From: Leucobacter triazinivorans
GTDB lineage: Bacteria > Actinomycetota > Actinomycetes > Actinomycetales > Microbacteriaceae
DNA length: 64,000 bases
Direction: 5' to 3'
Assembly: GCF_004208635.1 (NCBI RefSeq)
Contig: NZ_CP035806.1
Span: 2,108,001 to 2,172,000 of the forward strand
Below the pieces are notes generated by a model that had not been told where the DNA came from, did not search any database, and saw nothing but the letters and a program-made list of their open reading frames with translations. Shown here one piece after another: positions 24,763 to 33,745 of this stretch. Made by a program: the position numbers and the translations under genes. Each line of letters begins with the position of its first letter. The stretch's first letter is position 1.

Positions 24763-25380
24763 GTGGCGCGACCCAGAACCGCACGCCTCAGCCGGGAGAT
24801 CATCGGCCGCGCCGCCATCGAGTTCGTCGAGGCGGGCCACGAGCTGCAGCTGGTGCCGCTCGCCCGCCGCCTCGGGGTGAGCGTCTCCTCGCTCTACCAC
24901 CACGTCGCCGGACGAGACGGGGTGATCCAGGCGATGCGCCAGGTGCTCGTGGCGGAGTACATCAGGCCGATGCCCGCATCGGGGGACTGGCGGCAGCGCA
25001 TCCGCCAGGAGGTCGAGCTGACCTGGCGGATGTACGCCGACCACCCGCGCGTGCTGCAGCTCCTGCTCACCGTGGTCATCGACGAGCCCGACGTGCTGCG
25101 CATCTACAGCGTGCTCGCCGACGCGCTCGAAGAGGCGGGTCTGCCGGAAGGCGAGATCCTCACCACGATCGAGGTCATCGACGCCTTCACCTTCGGCATG
25201 ACCCTCGACGCGCTCTCGCCCGAGACGATCCTCGACCCGGAGCGGGCCACGGGCACGCTCGCGCGGCTCCTGCCGGGCCACCCGTCCGGGGCCGAGCGCA
25301 ACCGGCGCGTGTTCGCGAGCGGGCTCGACCTGATCATCGCGGGCATCGAGGCGCGGGTGCGCGAACTGGGCGCGGAGTGA
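24763..25380 (+). CDS. TetR-family regulator of the divergent MFS transporter
   Basis: The 205-residue protein has the TetR helix-turn-helix (IIGRAAIEFVEAGHELQLVP, RRLGVSVSSLYHHVAGRDGV) and a TetR C-terminal domain resembling the classical tetracycline-repressor class. It starts with GTG at 24763 after GGAGGGAGG. The 21-bp palindrome upstream is its likely operator, and the MFS gene is its target. The inducer is unknown. Confidence 0.9.
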   Translation: MARPRTARLSREIIGRAAIEFVEAGHELQLVPLARRLGVSVSSLYHHVAGRDGVIQAMRQVLVAEYIRPMPASGDWRQRIRQEVELTWRMYADHPRVLQLLLTVVIDEPDVLRIYSVLADALEEAGLPEGEILTTIEVIDAFTFGMTLDALSPETILDPERATGTLARLLPGHPSGAERNRRVFASGLDLIIAGIEARVRELGAE

Positions 25381-25417
25381 ACGGGCGTCGATCGCAGCGC
25401 TGACGTACACTGTGCTT

Positions 25418-26467
25418 GTGCCACGCTCGGACCGCCGGCGGCCGGCCCGGCGGCGGGGCGGGCCCTCCCGCATCAGCCTCGCCCTGTGCACGGGTGCGCT
25501 CGGCGCTGCGGCGCTGCTCGCCGCCGCACTCCCGGGAGCGGCGGCCGGCGACGAGGGTGCGCCCGAGGCCGAACGCGTGCTCGCGTCGATCGAGGAGGGG
25601 ACGGCCATGCGCATCAGTTCGATCGAGGTCGCCGGTCCGGCGAGGGATCGGGATCCCGCAGCGATCAATCGGCTGGGGTCTGCGGCGGTTCCGGTGCGGC
25701 TGTACCTGCCGGCGGAGGCACCGTGGGCGACGCTCGTGTGGGCGCACGGCGGATCCTTCAGCCGTGGCACGCTGGACTGGCCGGAGGCCGACTGGGTCTC
25801 GCAGCGCTTCGCCGATGCCGGGGTGCGGGTGTACTCGGTCGATTACGCCCTGGCCACCGAGACGGTGAAGGCGCCGGCGCCGGGCAACGATGTCGCCGCA
25901 GTGCTGCGCGCCGCCGCCGAGGAGGCGGGGCCGCTGGTGGCCGGAGGCGCGAGCGCGGGGGCCCACCTCGCGGTGCTGGCGGCGCTCGCGCAGGCCGATC
26001 TCGCGGGATCGGGGATCGCGCGCCCGGCCGATGCGCTGATCCTCGAGTACCCCACCCTGCACCGAGTCCAGCGCGCCGACGCCGCGATCGCGGCGACCAC
26101 CGCCCGGCTGCCCGAGCGGCGGCGGTTCGGCGCGGAGCGCATCGCCGAGATGTACGGGTTCTACCTCGGCGATCCGGCGGCCGCGGCGGCGGCCGGCGCG
26201 GTCGTCGCCGGCGAGCTGCCGCCCGAGCGGCTCGCGCTCCTGCCGCCGACGGTGATCGTCAACGCCGACGCCGACGACCTGCGCGCCTCGGGCGAGGAGT
26301 TCGCCGAGCAGCTGCGGGCCACCGGCGTGCCGGTGGTCGAGGCCGTGCAGCCGGGCACGGTGCACGGCTACCTCAATCGGCCCGAAGAGTCGGATCGCGC
26401 CCGCGCCGATGCGCAGGAGACCGTCGACCGCTTCGTGCGGGAGCTGCGGGGCATCCTCGCGCCGTAG
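25418..26467 (+). CDS. Secreted or membrane-anchored alpha/beta hydrolase (HSL/esterase type)
   Basis: The mature region has the oxyanion motif HGGSF and the nucleophile elbow GGASAG, with a catalytic His in GTVHGYLNRP and an Asp in NADADDLRA. This is the hormone-sensitive-lipase class of esterases or lactonases. The N-terminus is a basic stretch followed by a hydrophobic segment (LCTGALGAAALLAAALPG), so export is likely. TACACT (25406-25411) ends exactly 6 nt before GTG 25418 and touches the earlier GTG 25412. Because other genes here show the same 6-nt spacing, I place the leaderless start at 25418 (349 residues). Confidence 0.8.
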   Translation: MPRSDRRRPARRRGGPSRISLALCTGALGAAALLAAALPGAAAGDEGAPEAERVLASIEEGTAMRISSIEVAGPARDRDPAAINRLGSAAVPVRLYLPAEAPWATLVWAHGGSFSRGTLDWPEADWVSQRFADAGVRVYSVDYALATETVKAPAPGNDVAAVLRAAAEEAGPLVAGGASAGAHLAVLAALAQADLAGSGIARPADALILEYPTLHRVQRADAAIAATTARLPERRRFGAERIAEMYGFYLGDPAAAAAAGAVVAGELPPERLALLPPTVIVNADADDLRASGEEFAEQLRATGVPVVEAVQPGTVHGYLNRPEESDRARADAQETVDRFVRELRGILAP

Positions 26468-26481
26468 AGCTGCGGCGGCCC

Positions 26482-27099
26482 TCAGATCATGTACTCGAGT
26501 TCGCGGTAGGCGCCGCGGTAGAAGAGCAGCGGGGCGCGATCCGGATCGGTCGAGATGCCGAGCACGCGCACGAGGAAGATGAGGTGATCCCCCGCCTCGA
26601 TCTCGCGCTCGATCTCGCCCGCGACCCAGCCGGTGACGCCGTCGAGCGTGGGCGCGCCGTTGGCCTCGGAGGGGTGCCACGCGACGCCCTGCCACTTGTC
26701 GGTGCCCGAGCGCGCGAACTGCGCGCTCAGGTGCTGCTGCTCGGCGCTCAGGAAATTGACGACGAGCTGCCGGTGCTCGCGCAGGGCGGCGAGGCTCTGC
26801 GAGGTGCGGGCGACCGAGAAGGAGACGAGCGGCGGATCGATCGAGACGCTGTAGAACGACTGGCAGGTGAAGCCGACGGGGGCCGTCGCGCCCTGCGTCG
26901 TGATCACGGTGATCCCGGATGCGAAGGCGCCCATGGCGTTGCGGTACTCGCGCTCGTCGAAGGGGGCGGGCGCCGGTGCGCCGGCGGGCGACGCGACCTC
27001 GGCGCCTGCGGTGCTCGCCGGCCGAACCGGTTCCGCGTGGGCCTGCGCGGGACCGGCCGGGTGCGGCTCGGTCCGGGTGGCGGAGGTGTCGAGGCTCAT
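26482..27099 (-). CDS. Flavin reductase (FMN-binding split-barrel, two-component monooxygenase type)
   Basis: The 205-residue protein has an Ala/Pro-rich disordered N-terminus (1-45), then a flavin-reductase-like domain (YRNAMGAFASGITVITT, GFTCQSFYSVSIDPPLVSFS, LVVNFLS). It would reduce FMN or FAD with NAD(P)H for a partner monooxygenase. Its ATG overlaps the stop of the upstream FMN reductase gene. No oxygenase gene is adjacent. Confidence 0.88.
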   Translation of the reverse strand: MSLDTSATRTEPHPAGPAQAHAEPVRPASTAGAEVASPAGAPAPAPFDEREYRNAMGAFASGITVITTQGATAPVGFTCQSFYSVSIDPPLVSFSVARTSQSLAALREHRQLVVNFLSAEQQHLSAQFARSGTDKWQGVAWHPSEANGAPTLDGVTGWVAGEIEREIEAGDHLIFLVRVLGISTDPDRAPLLFYRGAYRELEYMI

Positions 27100-27617
27100 G
27101 CGCCGGCCTCCGTCTGCGCGTGCGTCCCCGGCAGCAGCGGGCCCTGGGTCGACACCCACTCGTCGAGCAGCTCGTCGCGCCGATCGAAGCGCGGCGTGGG
27201 AAACGCGAGCCCGCGGGTGGGCACACTCGCACCCAGCTCGACGAGCAGCGGCCGCAGCGTGAACTCGACGGCCAGCGCGTGCTCGTCGGAGGCGATGGTG
27301 AAGACGGGGATCGCGGTGACCCCCTCGAGACCCTGTGCCGGGTAGCGGTCGAGGAACGCCTTGAGCAGGCCGGTGTAGCTGGCCTTGTAGGTGGGCGTGG
27401 CGATGATGGCGTAGGTCGACGCGCGCAGCTGCTCGTTCAGCGGGTCGAGCGCGGCCGACGGCCAGCGGAAGAGCTCGTCGGCGTGGTCGATGAGGTCGAC
27501 GGTCGGCAGGATCTCGGCGCCCGTGCGCGCGCTGATGCGCTGCGCCAGCTCCTCGCCGACCTGGCGCGTGCGCGAGTGCGGCTTCGGGTTTCCGACGATG
27601 ACGGAGATGGTGGACAC
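27096..27617 (-). CDS. NADPH-dependent FMN reductase (flavodoxin fold, SsuE-like)
   Basis: The 173-residue protein starts with the FMN-phosphate loop VIVGNPKPHSRTRQ and continues with TPTYKASYTGLLKAFLDRYP, the signature of the SsuE/NADPH-dependent FMN reductase family. It starts with GTG after AAGGGAG. It is first in a two-gene operon with a second, structurally unrelated flavin reductase. A -10-like TACACT on this strand at 27773-27778 would give a leader of about 150 nt with two stem-loops. Confidence 0.88.
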   Translation of the reverse strand: MSTISVIVGNPKPHSRTRQVGEELAQRISARTGAEILPTVDLIDHADELFRWPSAALDPLNEQLRASTYAIIATPTYKASYTGLLKAFLDRYPAQGLEGVTAIPVFTIASDEHALAVEFTLRPLLVELGASVPTRGLAFPTPRFDRRDELLDEWVSTQGPLLPGTHAQTEAGA

Positions 27618-27778
27618 GGGGCTCCCTTCGAGGACGACCGCTGCGGGCGGCGGCCGACGGTCGTCGATGGACGTCCTCCGGAGCGGCCTGCAGCGCTCCG
27701 GAGGACGTCGGGTGCTCCACGGTGTGATGTCGCGGAGTCGCCGCGGGATCTCATCCTGCGGGGGTGCACGTCAGTGTA
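27618..27778 (-). promoter_or_regulatory. Structured 5' leader upstream of the flavin reductase operon
   Basis: On the coding strand a TACACT box is followed by a 16-bp perfect stem-loop (27694-27709 with 27670-27685, 8-nt loop). A second 8-bp stem follows (27658-27665 with 27633-27640) just before the ribosome site. The arrangement suggests attenuation or a cis-regulatory RNA. It does not match the FMN riboswitch consensus as far as I can see. Confidence 0.4.
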
Positions 27779-27875
27779 GGCGGTGCGTCGCGGTCGGCGC
27801 GGCCCGGGCGTGCAACAGAGCGTAACGGCCGCCTTTCGCTGCGGCGGTGCGGGCCTGCTCGCGCTCCGGAGCACA

Positions 27876-27930
27876 TGGGAGTCGCAACACGCCGCATCCT
27901 CGGCGACGAAGCGGCAGAACGCGACTCCCA
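27876..27930. repeat. Diverged copy of the GGGAGTC hairpin element
   Basis: Left arm 27876-27895 and right arm 27911-27930 pair at about 15 of 20 positions. The right arm (CAGAACGCGACTCCCACTTGCG) shares most bases with the element ending at 17417. The remainder of the 27.78-28.04 kb gap shows no gene. Confidence 0.65.
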
Positions 27931-28039
27931 CTTGCGCAGTCCGCCCCTCGACCCCTGGGCGCGGTCGTGACACGATGGAGGCACCGGGGCCGCGCAGGCC
28001 GCGCAGCCCTCGCGGCGTCTCGGAGATGCGGAGGATCCC

Positions 28040-28387
28040 ATGCGCTACATGCTGCTGCTCCACGGCCGGGCCGCCGAGTTCCACCACCGAGACGCGGATG
28101 CGCTCGAAGCGGCGCTCGCCTTCCTCGTGCGTTTCGAGGATGAGTTGGCCGGTCGTTCCGAACTCGAGTGGACCGAGGTGCTCGACGACGAGGCCCAGGC
28201 GGAGGTGGTCGGCCCCGATCGCGCGGTGCGGAAGGGCGCGGTGCACGCGGAGGGGCCGCTGATGCGCGTGTGGGTGGTGCGCGTACCGGACCAGGCGCGG
28301 GCCTGGGATCTCGCGGGCGCGCTCGCCGAGGGCATCGGCATGTCGATCGAGGTGCGCGAGTGCATGCCGGGGGCGCAGCGGCCCTAG
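28040..28387 (+). CDS. YciI-family (YCII-related domain) protein
   Basis: The 115-residue protein starts MRYMLLLHGRAAEFHHRDAD and ends with the ferredoxin-like PLMRVWVVRVPDQARAWDLA pattern of the YCII/DGPF group, with the HAEGPLM segment characteristic of the family. Members are small dimeric proteins of largely unknown function; some are often encoded next to sigma factors, but none is present here. Confidence 0.8.
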   Translation: MRYMLLLHGRAAEFHHRDADALEAALAFLVRFEDELAGRSELEWTEVLDDEAQAEVVGPDRAVRKGAVHAEGPLMRVWVVRVPDQARAWDLAGALAEGIGMSIEVRECMPGAQRP

Positions 28388-28434
28388 CCTCCTGCGGGGC
28401 GCATCGAGCCGAGAGAATTCGCCCCGAGCGCCGT

Positions 28435-28491
28435 CGAGATCCCGATTCCGGTCGCCTCGCTTCCCGGCGAGCGACCGGAATCGGGATCTCG
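28435..28491. terminator. 21-bp hairpin with bulged upper stem
   Basis: Arms 28435-28455 and 28471-28491 (CGAGATCCCGATTCCGGTCGC and complement) are perfect, followed by a one-base bulge and a 4-bp upper stem around a short loop. It has the same architecture as the 17361 element with unrelated sequence. It lies between YciI and GNAT and probably terminates the YciI transcript. Confidence 0.75.
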
Positions 28492-28553
28492 CTGCGGGCG
28501 CGGCTCGCGCTGCGTCCCGTGCTCGCGCCCGCACCGTGATGCAGAATGGGCCC

Positions 28554-29174
28554 ATGGCACTCGATCATCCGGGCACCCTCAGCGGCCGGCTCGTCACCCT
28601 CGAACCGCTCTCGCTCGAGCACCACGACGAGCTTCTCGCCGCAGCGCGCGACGGCGAGCTGTGGCGCCTCTGGTACACGAGCGTGCCGACGCCCGAGGGC
28701 ATGGACACCGAGATCCGGCGCAGGCTCGGGCTGCAGGAGCAGGGCAGCATGCTCCCGTTCACCGCCCGCCGCAACGACACCGGACGCGTCATCGGCATGA
28801 CGACGTTCATGAACATCGACGCCGCGACCCCGCGCGTCGAGATCGGTTCCACGTGGAACGCCGTGAGCGCGCAGGGCACGGGCACGAACCCGGAGTCGAA
28901 GCTGCTGCTGCTCGGACACGCCTTCGACGTCTGGGACTGCTCGGCAGTCGAGTTCCGCACCGACTTCCACAACCACCAGTCGCGCGCCGCGATCGCGCGC
29001 CTGGGCGCGAAGCAGGACGGGATCCTGCGGGCCCACCTGCGCCCCGCCGCTGGCTACGTGCGCGACACGGTCGTGTTCTCGATCACGCAGCCCGAGTGGC
29101 CGGGCGTGCGCGTCGGCCTCGAGCACCGCATCTCCCGGCATCTCGCCGAGCCGGGAGCCCCGCGTCTGGGGTGA
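28554..29174 (+). CDS. GNAT-family N-acetyltransferase
   Basis: The 206-residue protein has the RimJ/RimL-like GNAT layout: an N-terminal strand LVTLEPLSLEHHDEL, VIGMTTFMNIDAATPRVEIG, an acetyl-CoA region near GTGTNPESKLLLLGHAFD, and RTDFHNHQSRAAIARLGAKQ. This last motif is typical of amino-group acetyltransferases acting on proteins or antibiotics. CAGAAT (28542-28547) ends 6 nt before ATG 28554 with no ribosome site, indicating a leaderless start. Confidence 0.87.
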   Translation: MALDHPGTLSGRLVTLEPLSLEHHDELLAAARDGELWRLWYTSVPTPEGMDTEIRRRLGLQEQGSMLPFTARRNDTGRVIGMTTFMNIDAATPRVEIGSTWNAVSAQGTGTNPESKLLLLGHAFDVWDCSAVEFRTDFHNHQSRAAIARLGAKQDGILRAHLRPAAGYVRDTVVFSITQPEWPGVRVGLEHRISRHLAEPGAPRLG

Positions 29175-29250
29175 TGCGGCGCCGACGCGTCTGCGGCATC
29201 GCCGCCGCACCGCCGGTCGCACCGCCGGTCGCACCGCCCGCCGAAACCGA

Positions 29251-29346
<96 letters not shown>

Positions 29347-29399
29347 GGGCGAGCGCCGAGCCGAGCCGGGCCGAGCCTGCCCGCCCGGCCCGGCGGCGC

Positions 29400-30665
29400 T
29401 CAGGGGGCGGTCGGGTCCAGCTGCGGCGATCCCCCGGCGACCGGCACGAGCCGCTGCAGTTGGGTCACGTGCCGGGGTTCCAGCTCCTCGAGCGAGGAGA
29501 CCCCGAGCAGCGTCATCGTGCGTTCGATCTCGCTGCGCAGGATCGCGATCGTGCGGTCCACCCCGGCGCGGCCCCCGGCCATGAGCCCGTAGAGGTAGGC
29601 GCGCCCGATCAGCGTGAACTTGGCGCCGAGCGCCACCGAGGCGACGATGTCGGCGCCGTTCATGATGCCGGTGTCGATCATCACGGTGGCGTCGCGACCC
29701 ACCTCGCGCACCACCTGCGGCAGCAGGTGGAAGGGCACGGGCGCGCGGTCGAGCTGGCGCCCGCCGTGGTTCGAGAGCACGATGCCGTCGACGCCGCGGT
29801 CGATCAGCTGCACTGCGTCGGGCACGTTCTGCACGCCCTTCACCACCAGCTTTCCGGGCCACAGCTCCCGGATCACCTCGAGATCCTCGTACGAGATCGT
29901 GGGATCCATCGCCGCGTTGAGCAGGTCGCCGACGGTGCCGCCGGTCGACGAGAGCGATGCGAACTCGAGCTTGGGCGTGGTGAGGAAGTCGACCCACCAC
30001 CACGGGCGCGGGATCGCATTGATCACCGTCGACAGCGAGAGCTGGGGCGGGATCGAGAAGCCGTTGCGCTTGTCGCGGAGGCGTGCCCCGGCGATCGGCG
30101 TATCGACGGTGAACATGAGCGTGTCGAACCCCGCGGCTGCGGCGCGCTCCACGAGCCCGTAGGAGATCTCGCGATCGCGCATCACGTAGAGCTGGAACCA
30201 GTTGCGGCCGTCGGGGTTCGCAGCGCGCACGTCCTCGATCGACGTGGTGCCGAGCGTCGACAGCGTGAACGGGATTCCCGCGGCGCCGGCCGCCCCGGCG
30301 CCCGCGATCTCGCCCTCGGTCTGCATCAGCCGCGTGAAGCCCGTGGGCGCGATGCCGAAGGGCATCGAGGATTGGCCGCCGAGGATCTCGGTCGACGTGT
30401 CGACGTGCGCGGCCGGCTTGAGGATGTCGGGGTGGAACTCGATGTCCTCGAAGGCGCGGCGGGCCCGGTCGAGCGACAGCTCGCCCTCTGCGGCGCCGTC
30501 GGTGTAGTCGAAGGCCGCCTTCGGGGTGCGGCGCTTCGCGATCCGCTGCAGATCGGCGATCGTGAGCGCGGAGTCGAGACGGCGCCGCTTGCCGTTGAGA
30601 TCGGGCTTCTTGAACCGCATGAGCTCGAAGAGCTCGGCGGGGTTGGGGAGCTGACGCGTGACCAT
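29400..30665 (-). CDS. lldD: FMN-dependent L-lactate dehydrogenase (alpha-hydroxyacid oxidase family)
   Basis: At 421 residues, full family length. It has [14 protein letters not shown] at the N-terminus, the FMN-contact region [15 protein letters not shown], and the active-site segment [15 protein letters not shown] carrying the catalytic His and Arg. It oxidises L-lactate to pyruvate, feeding electrons to the respiratory chain. It lies 51 bp after the aldolase/lactaldehyde dehydrogenase gene on the same strand, so L-lactate made from rhamnose can enter central metabolism through it. Confidence 0.92.
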   Translation of the reverse strand: MVTRQLPNPAELFELMRFKKPDLNGKRRRLDSALTIADLQRIAKRRTPKAAFDYTDGAAEGELSLDRARRAFEDIEFHPDILKPAAHVDTSTEILGGQSSMPFGIAPTGFTRLMQTEGEIAGAGAAGAAGIPFTLSTLGTTSIEDVRAANPDGRNWFQLYVMRDREISYGLVERAAAAGFDTLMFTVDTPIAGARLRDKRNGFSIPPQLSLSTVINAIPRPWWWVDFLTTPKLEFASLSSTGGTVGDLLNAAMDPTISYEDLEVIRELWPGKLVVKGVQNVPDAVQLIDRGVDGIVLSNHGGRQLDRAPVPFHLLPQVVREVGRDATVMIDTGIMNGADIVASVALGAKFTLIGRAYLYGLMAGGRAGVDRTIAILRSEIERTMTLLGVSSLEELEPRHVTQLQRLVPVAGGSPQLDPTAP

Positions 30666-30716
30666 GTGTTCGAACCTAACGGGAGTGGTGAGGGATCGCG
30701 AGGGGAGCGGCGCGGC

Positions 30717-32762
30717 TCAGCGCAGGAACGCCGCCGCGACGCCGGAGTCGACGGGCACGTGCAGACCCGTGGTGCGGCTGAGCTCGGGGCCGGTGAGCAC
30801 GTAGACCGCGTCGGCGACGTTGTCGGGAACGACCTCGCGCTTCAGGATGGTGCGGTTCGCGTAGAACTGGCCCAAATCCTCCTCCTTCACCCCGTAGGTC
30901 GCGGCACGATTGGCGCCCCAGCCCGAGGCGAAGATCCCGGATCCGCGCACCACCCCGTCGGGGTTGATGCCGTTGACGCGGATCCCGTGCTCGCCGAGCT
31001 CGACCGCGAGCAGCCGCACCTGGTGCGCCTGGTCGGCCTTGGTCGCCGAGTAGGCGATGTTGTTGGGGCCCGCGAACACGCTGTTCTTCGAGGAGATGTA
31101 GACGACGTCGCCGCCCATGCCCTGCGCGATCATGGCGCGTGCCGCCGCCTGGGAGACGAGGAACGAGCCCTTCGCCATCACGTCGTGCTGCAGGTTCCAA
31201 TCAGCTTCGGTGGTCTCGAGCAGGGGCTTCGAGAGCGACAGGCCGGCGTTGTTGACGACGAGGTCGACACCGCCGAATGCGAGCACGGCCTCGTCGATCG
31301 CGGCCTGCACCGCGGCGGCGTCGGCCACGTTCGCGGCGACTCCGATGGCCACGTCGGTATTGCCCAGTTCTGCGGCGGCGGCGCGCGCCTTCTCGAGGTC
31401 GAGATCGGCGACCACCACGCAGGCGCCCTCGGCGGCGAGGCGCGTCGCGATGGCCTTCCCGATGCCCGAGGCCGCGCCGGTGACGAAGGCGATGCGGCCC
31501 TGGTGCGACTTCGGCTTCGGCAGGCGCTGCAGCTTCGCCTCTTCGAGCGCCCAGTACTCGATGCGGAACTTCTCGGCGTCGCTGATGGGGGCGTAGCTCG
31601 ACAGGGCTTCGGCGCCGCGCATGACGTTGATCGCGTTGAGGTAGAACTCGCCGGCCACGCGGGCCGTCTGCTTGTTCTTGCCGTAGGAGAACATGCCGAC
31701 GCCCGGCACGAGCACGATGAGGGGATCGGCGCCGCGCATGGCGGGGCTCGTCTCGTCGGCGTGCGCCTCGTAGTAGGCACGGTAGTCGGCGCGGTAGGCC
31801 TCGTGCAGCTCGGCGAGGCGCGCGAGCTGCTCATCGAGGGAGGCGGTGGCGGGAAGGTCGAGCACGAGCGGCTTCACCTTGGTGCGCAGGAAGTGGTCCG
31901 GGCAGCTCGTGCCGAGTGCGGCCAGGGGCGCGAGCTTCTCGCGCGACAGGAAGTCGAGCACCTCGGGGGCGTCGGAGAAATGACCCACCATCGCGCTGTC
32001 GTGCGAGGCGATGCCGCGGACGGCGGGGGCGAGGGCAGCGGCCCGGGATCGGCGCTCCGCCTCGGGCAGCGGCTCGAAGCCGGGCACCGCGGCGCCGAAC
32101 GGATCGGCCGCCCCGTGCTCGGAGATGTAGGCCGCGGCGGTGTCGATGATCCAGAGCGAGTTGCGCTCGCACTCCTCGCTCGTGTCGCCCCAGGCCGTGA
32201 TGCCGTGCCCCCCGAGGATGCAGCCGATCGCCTGGGGGTGCTCGGCCTTGATGGCCGCGATGTCGAGTCCCAGCTGGAAGCCGGGGCGGCGCCAGGGCAC
32301 CCACACGACGCGGTCGCCGAAAATCTTCGCGGTCAGCTGCTCGCCGTCGGCGGCGGTGGCGATCGCGATGCCCGAGTCGGGGTGCAGGTGGTCGACATGC
32401 GCGGCGTCGACCAGTCCGTGCATGGCGGTGTCGATCGACGGCGCCGCGCCGCCCTTGCCGTGGAGGCAGTAGTCGAGCGCGGCGACCATCTCGTCCTCGC
32501 GCTCCACTCCCGGGTACACGCCCTGGAGCGCGCGCAGGCGATCGATGCGCAGCGCGGAGAGGCCGGCGGAGGTCAGGGTGCCGAGGTCGCCGCCGGATCC
32601 CTTCACCCACATGAGCTCGACGTCGTCTCCGGTCACCGGATCCTGCGCCGTGCCCTTGGCCGAGGTGTTGCCGCCGGCGAAGTTCGTGTTCTTCTTGTCG
32701 GCGCCCAGTCGGTTCGATCGGGCGATGAGGGCGTCGACGGTGGGGTGAGCGGGGTGCGACAT
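30717..32762 (-). CDS. rhaEW: Bifunctional rhamnulose-1-phosphate aldolase / L-lactaldehyde dehydrogenase
   Basis: The 681-residue fusion has a class II aldolase domain (about 1-420) with metal-binding histidines in HVDHLHPDSG and GGHGI. A short-chain dehydrogenase domain (about 425-681) has VTGAASGIGKAIA and the catalytic Tyr-Lys in YSATK. It splits L-rhamnulose 1-phosphate to DHAP and L-lactaldehyde and oxidises the latter to L-lactate. The ATG at 32762 is preferred because GGAGG lies 5 nt upstream; an earlier TTG would enclose it. It is preceded by DeoR-like operator repeats and a DeoR gene, and followed by lldD. Confidence 0.93.
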   Translation of the reverse strand: MSHPAHPTVDALIARSNRLGADKKNTNFAGGNTSAKGTAQDPVTGDDVELMWVKGSGGDLGTLTSAGLSALRIDRLRALQGVYPGVEREDEMVAALDYCLHGKGGAAPSIDTAMHGLVDAAHVDHLHPDSGIAIATAADGEQLTAKIFGDRVVWVPWRRPGFQLGLDIAAIKAEHPQAIGCILGGHGITAWGDTSEECERNSLWIIDTAAAYISEHGAADPFGAAVPGFEPLPEAERRSRAAALAPAVRGIASHDSAMVGHFSDAPEVLDFLSREKLAPLAALGTSCPDHFLRTKVKPLVLDLPATASLDEQLARLAELHEAYRADYRAYYEAHADETSPAMRGADPLIVLVPGVGMFSYGKNKQTARVAGEFYLNAINVMRGAEALSSYAPISDAEKFRIEYWALEEAKLQRLPKPKSHQGRIAFVTGAASGIGKAIATRLAAEGACVVVADLDLEKARAAAAELGNTDVAIGVAANVADAAAVQAAIDEAVLAFGGVDLVVNNAGLSLSKPLLETTEADWNLQHDVMAKGSFLVSQAAARAMIAQGMGGDVVYISSKNSVFAGPNNIAYSATKADQAHQVRLLAVELGEHGIRVNGINPDGVVRGSGIFASGWGANRAATYGVKEEDLGQFYANRTILKREVVPDNVADAVYVLTGPELSRTTGLHVPVDSGVAAAFLR

Positions 32763-32780
32763 GGGTGCCTCCAGTGGCAA

Positions 32781-32815
32781 GTGTTATTTGATGTGAATTT
32801 AACACGAAATAACAC
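32781..32815. promoter_or_regulatory. DeoR-type operator upstream of the aldolase gene
   Basis: GTGTTATTT (32781-32789) and AAATAACAC (32807-32815) form a perfect 9-bp inverted repeat with 17 nt between. A further TTTAACAC half-site begins at 32798. This AT-rich patch in GC-rich DNA lies 19 bp before the aldolase/dehydrogenase start and just after the DeoR gene. The TTATTTGA and TAACA parts recur near 34750. Confidence 0.75.
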
Positions 32816-32879
32816 GATCGACAAGGAGGTGTTCCTGTTGTCGCCGCGGGCCGCGGTCGATGTGCGGGGCGGGGATCCT

Positions 32880-33641
32880 TCAGAGCACGTCGAGATGATC
32901 GCGATAGGGATCCAGGCGAGGGTCCTCGGGTGCGAGCTCCGTGATCAGCGTCGAGATGTCGCCCGTCTCGAGTGCCATGCCAGTGGAGCGCTTCCCCAGT
33001 TTCGAGGAGTCGAGGCAGAGCACTGTTCGTTCGGCAGCAGCGGCGAGGTGGCGTTTCACCTCGGCCTCGGCGAGCGAGGCCTCGGAGGTCCCCTCCGCCG
33101 GACTGAAGGCGTCGGCCGACGTGAAGAACGTCAGGGTGTGGATGAGCCGCGCCCCCGCGTTCGCGATGGGTCCGACCAGGCTGCCCGTCGCGGGCTCGTG
33201 CGCTCCTCCTGTGAGGTGAGCCTGCGGGCCGCCCATGCGGGTCAGTGTCTCGAAGGTCTGGATGGAGTTCGTGCAGACGAGGAGCTCGTGTCGATCCACG
33301 AGCATCTCGGCCAGGGCGTTGACGGTGGTCGACGCGTCGAAGGACACCGCGCCGCGGGTCGGGACCAGCGCCAGGGACTTCTTCGCCACCGCCCGCTTCG
33401 CGGCCGCGCGCGTGGCGAGGCGCTCATCATAGCTGCGCGGCGCAGGGGCGCCGACCGCTCCGCCCCGTACCCGCTTGACCACTCCCTCGAGCTCGAGCGC
33501 TTCGAGGTCGCGTCGGATTGTCATGGCCGAGACGGCGAAGCGGTCCCGCGCCTCCTCGATCGAGATCTCCCCCGTGCGCTGGATGAGCTCGGCCAGATCC
33601 CTGCGCCGACGTTCGCCGTCGATACTGCCGTATACCGCCAT
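32880..33641 (-). CDS. DeoR-family repressor, probably of the rhamnose aldolase operon
   Basis: The 253-residue protein has a DeoR winged helix (LAELIQRTGEISIEEARDRF, MTIRRDLEALELEGVVKRV) and the sugar-phosphate-sensing DeoR C-domain (SFDASTTVNALAEML, CTNSIQTFETL). TAGGCT on this strand (33649-33654) lies 7 nt before the ATG, which suggests a leaderless start. It is upstream of rhaEW-lldD and is the simplest candidate to bind the GTGTTATTT repeat. The effector is likely a phosphorylated intermediate such as rhamnulose 1-phosphate. Confidence 0.9.
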   Translation of the reverse strand: MAVYGSIDGERRRRDLAELIQRTGEISIEEARDRFAVSAMTIRRDLEALELEGVVKRVRGGAVGAPAPRSYDERLATRAAAKRAVAKKSLALVPTRGAVSFDASTTVNALAEMLVDRHELLVCTNSIQTFETLTRMGGPQAHLTGGAHEPATGSLVGPIANAGARLIHTLTFFTSADAFSPAEGTSEASLAEAEVKRHLAAAAERTVLCLDSSKLGKRSTGMALETGDISTLITELAPEDPRLDPYRDHLDVL

Positions 33642-33745
33642 GTCAATGAGCCTAGGACCTCATTCGCGGTTCCCGGCATCCGGCGCTGGAGCCGGCCGCG
33701 AGTCGAGCCGCGCGGAGGGCCCGCAGCGCTACGCTAGATTCCACC

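Noticed and set aside
27618..27778. FMN (RFN) riboswitch upstream of the flavin reductases
   Set aside because: I could not find the conserved RFN core segments, and the stems do not form the six-helix junction. Only a generic structured leader is supported.
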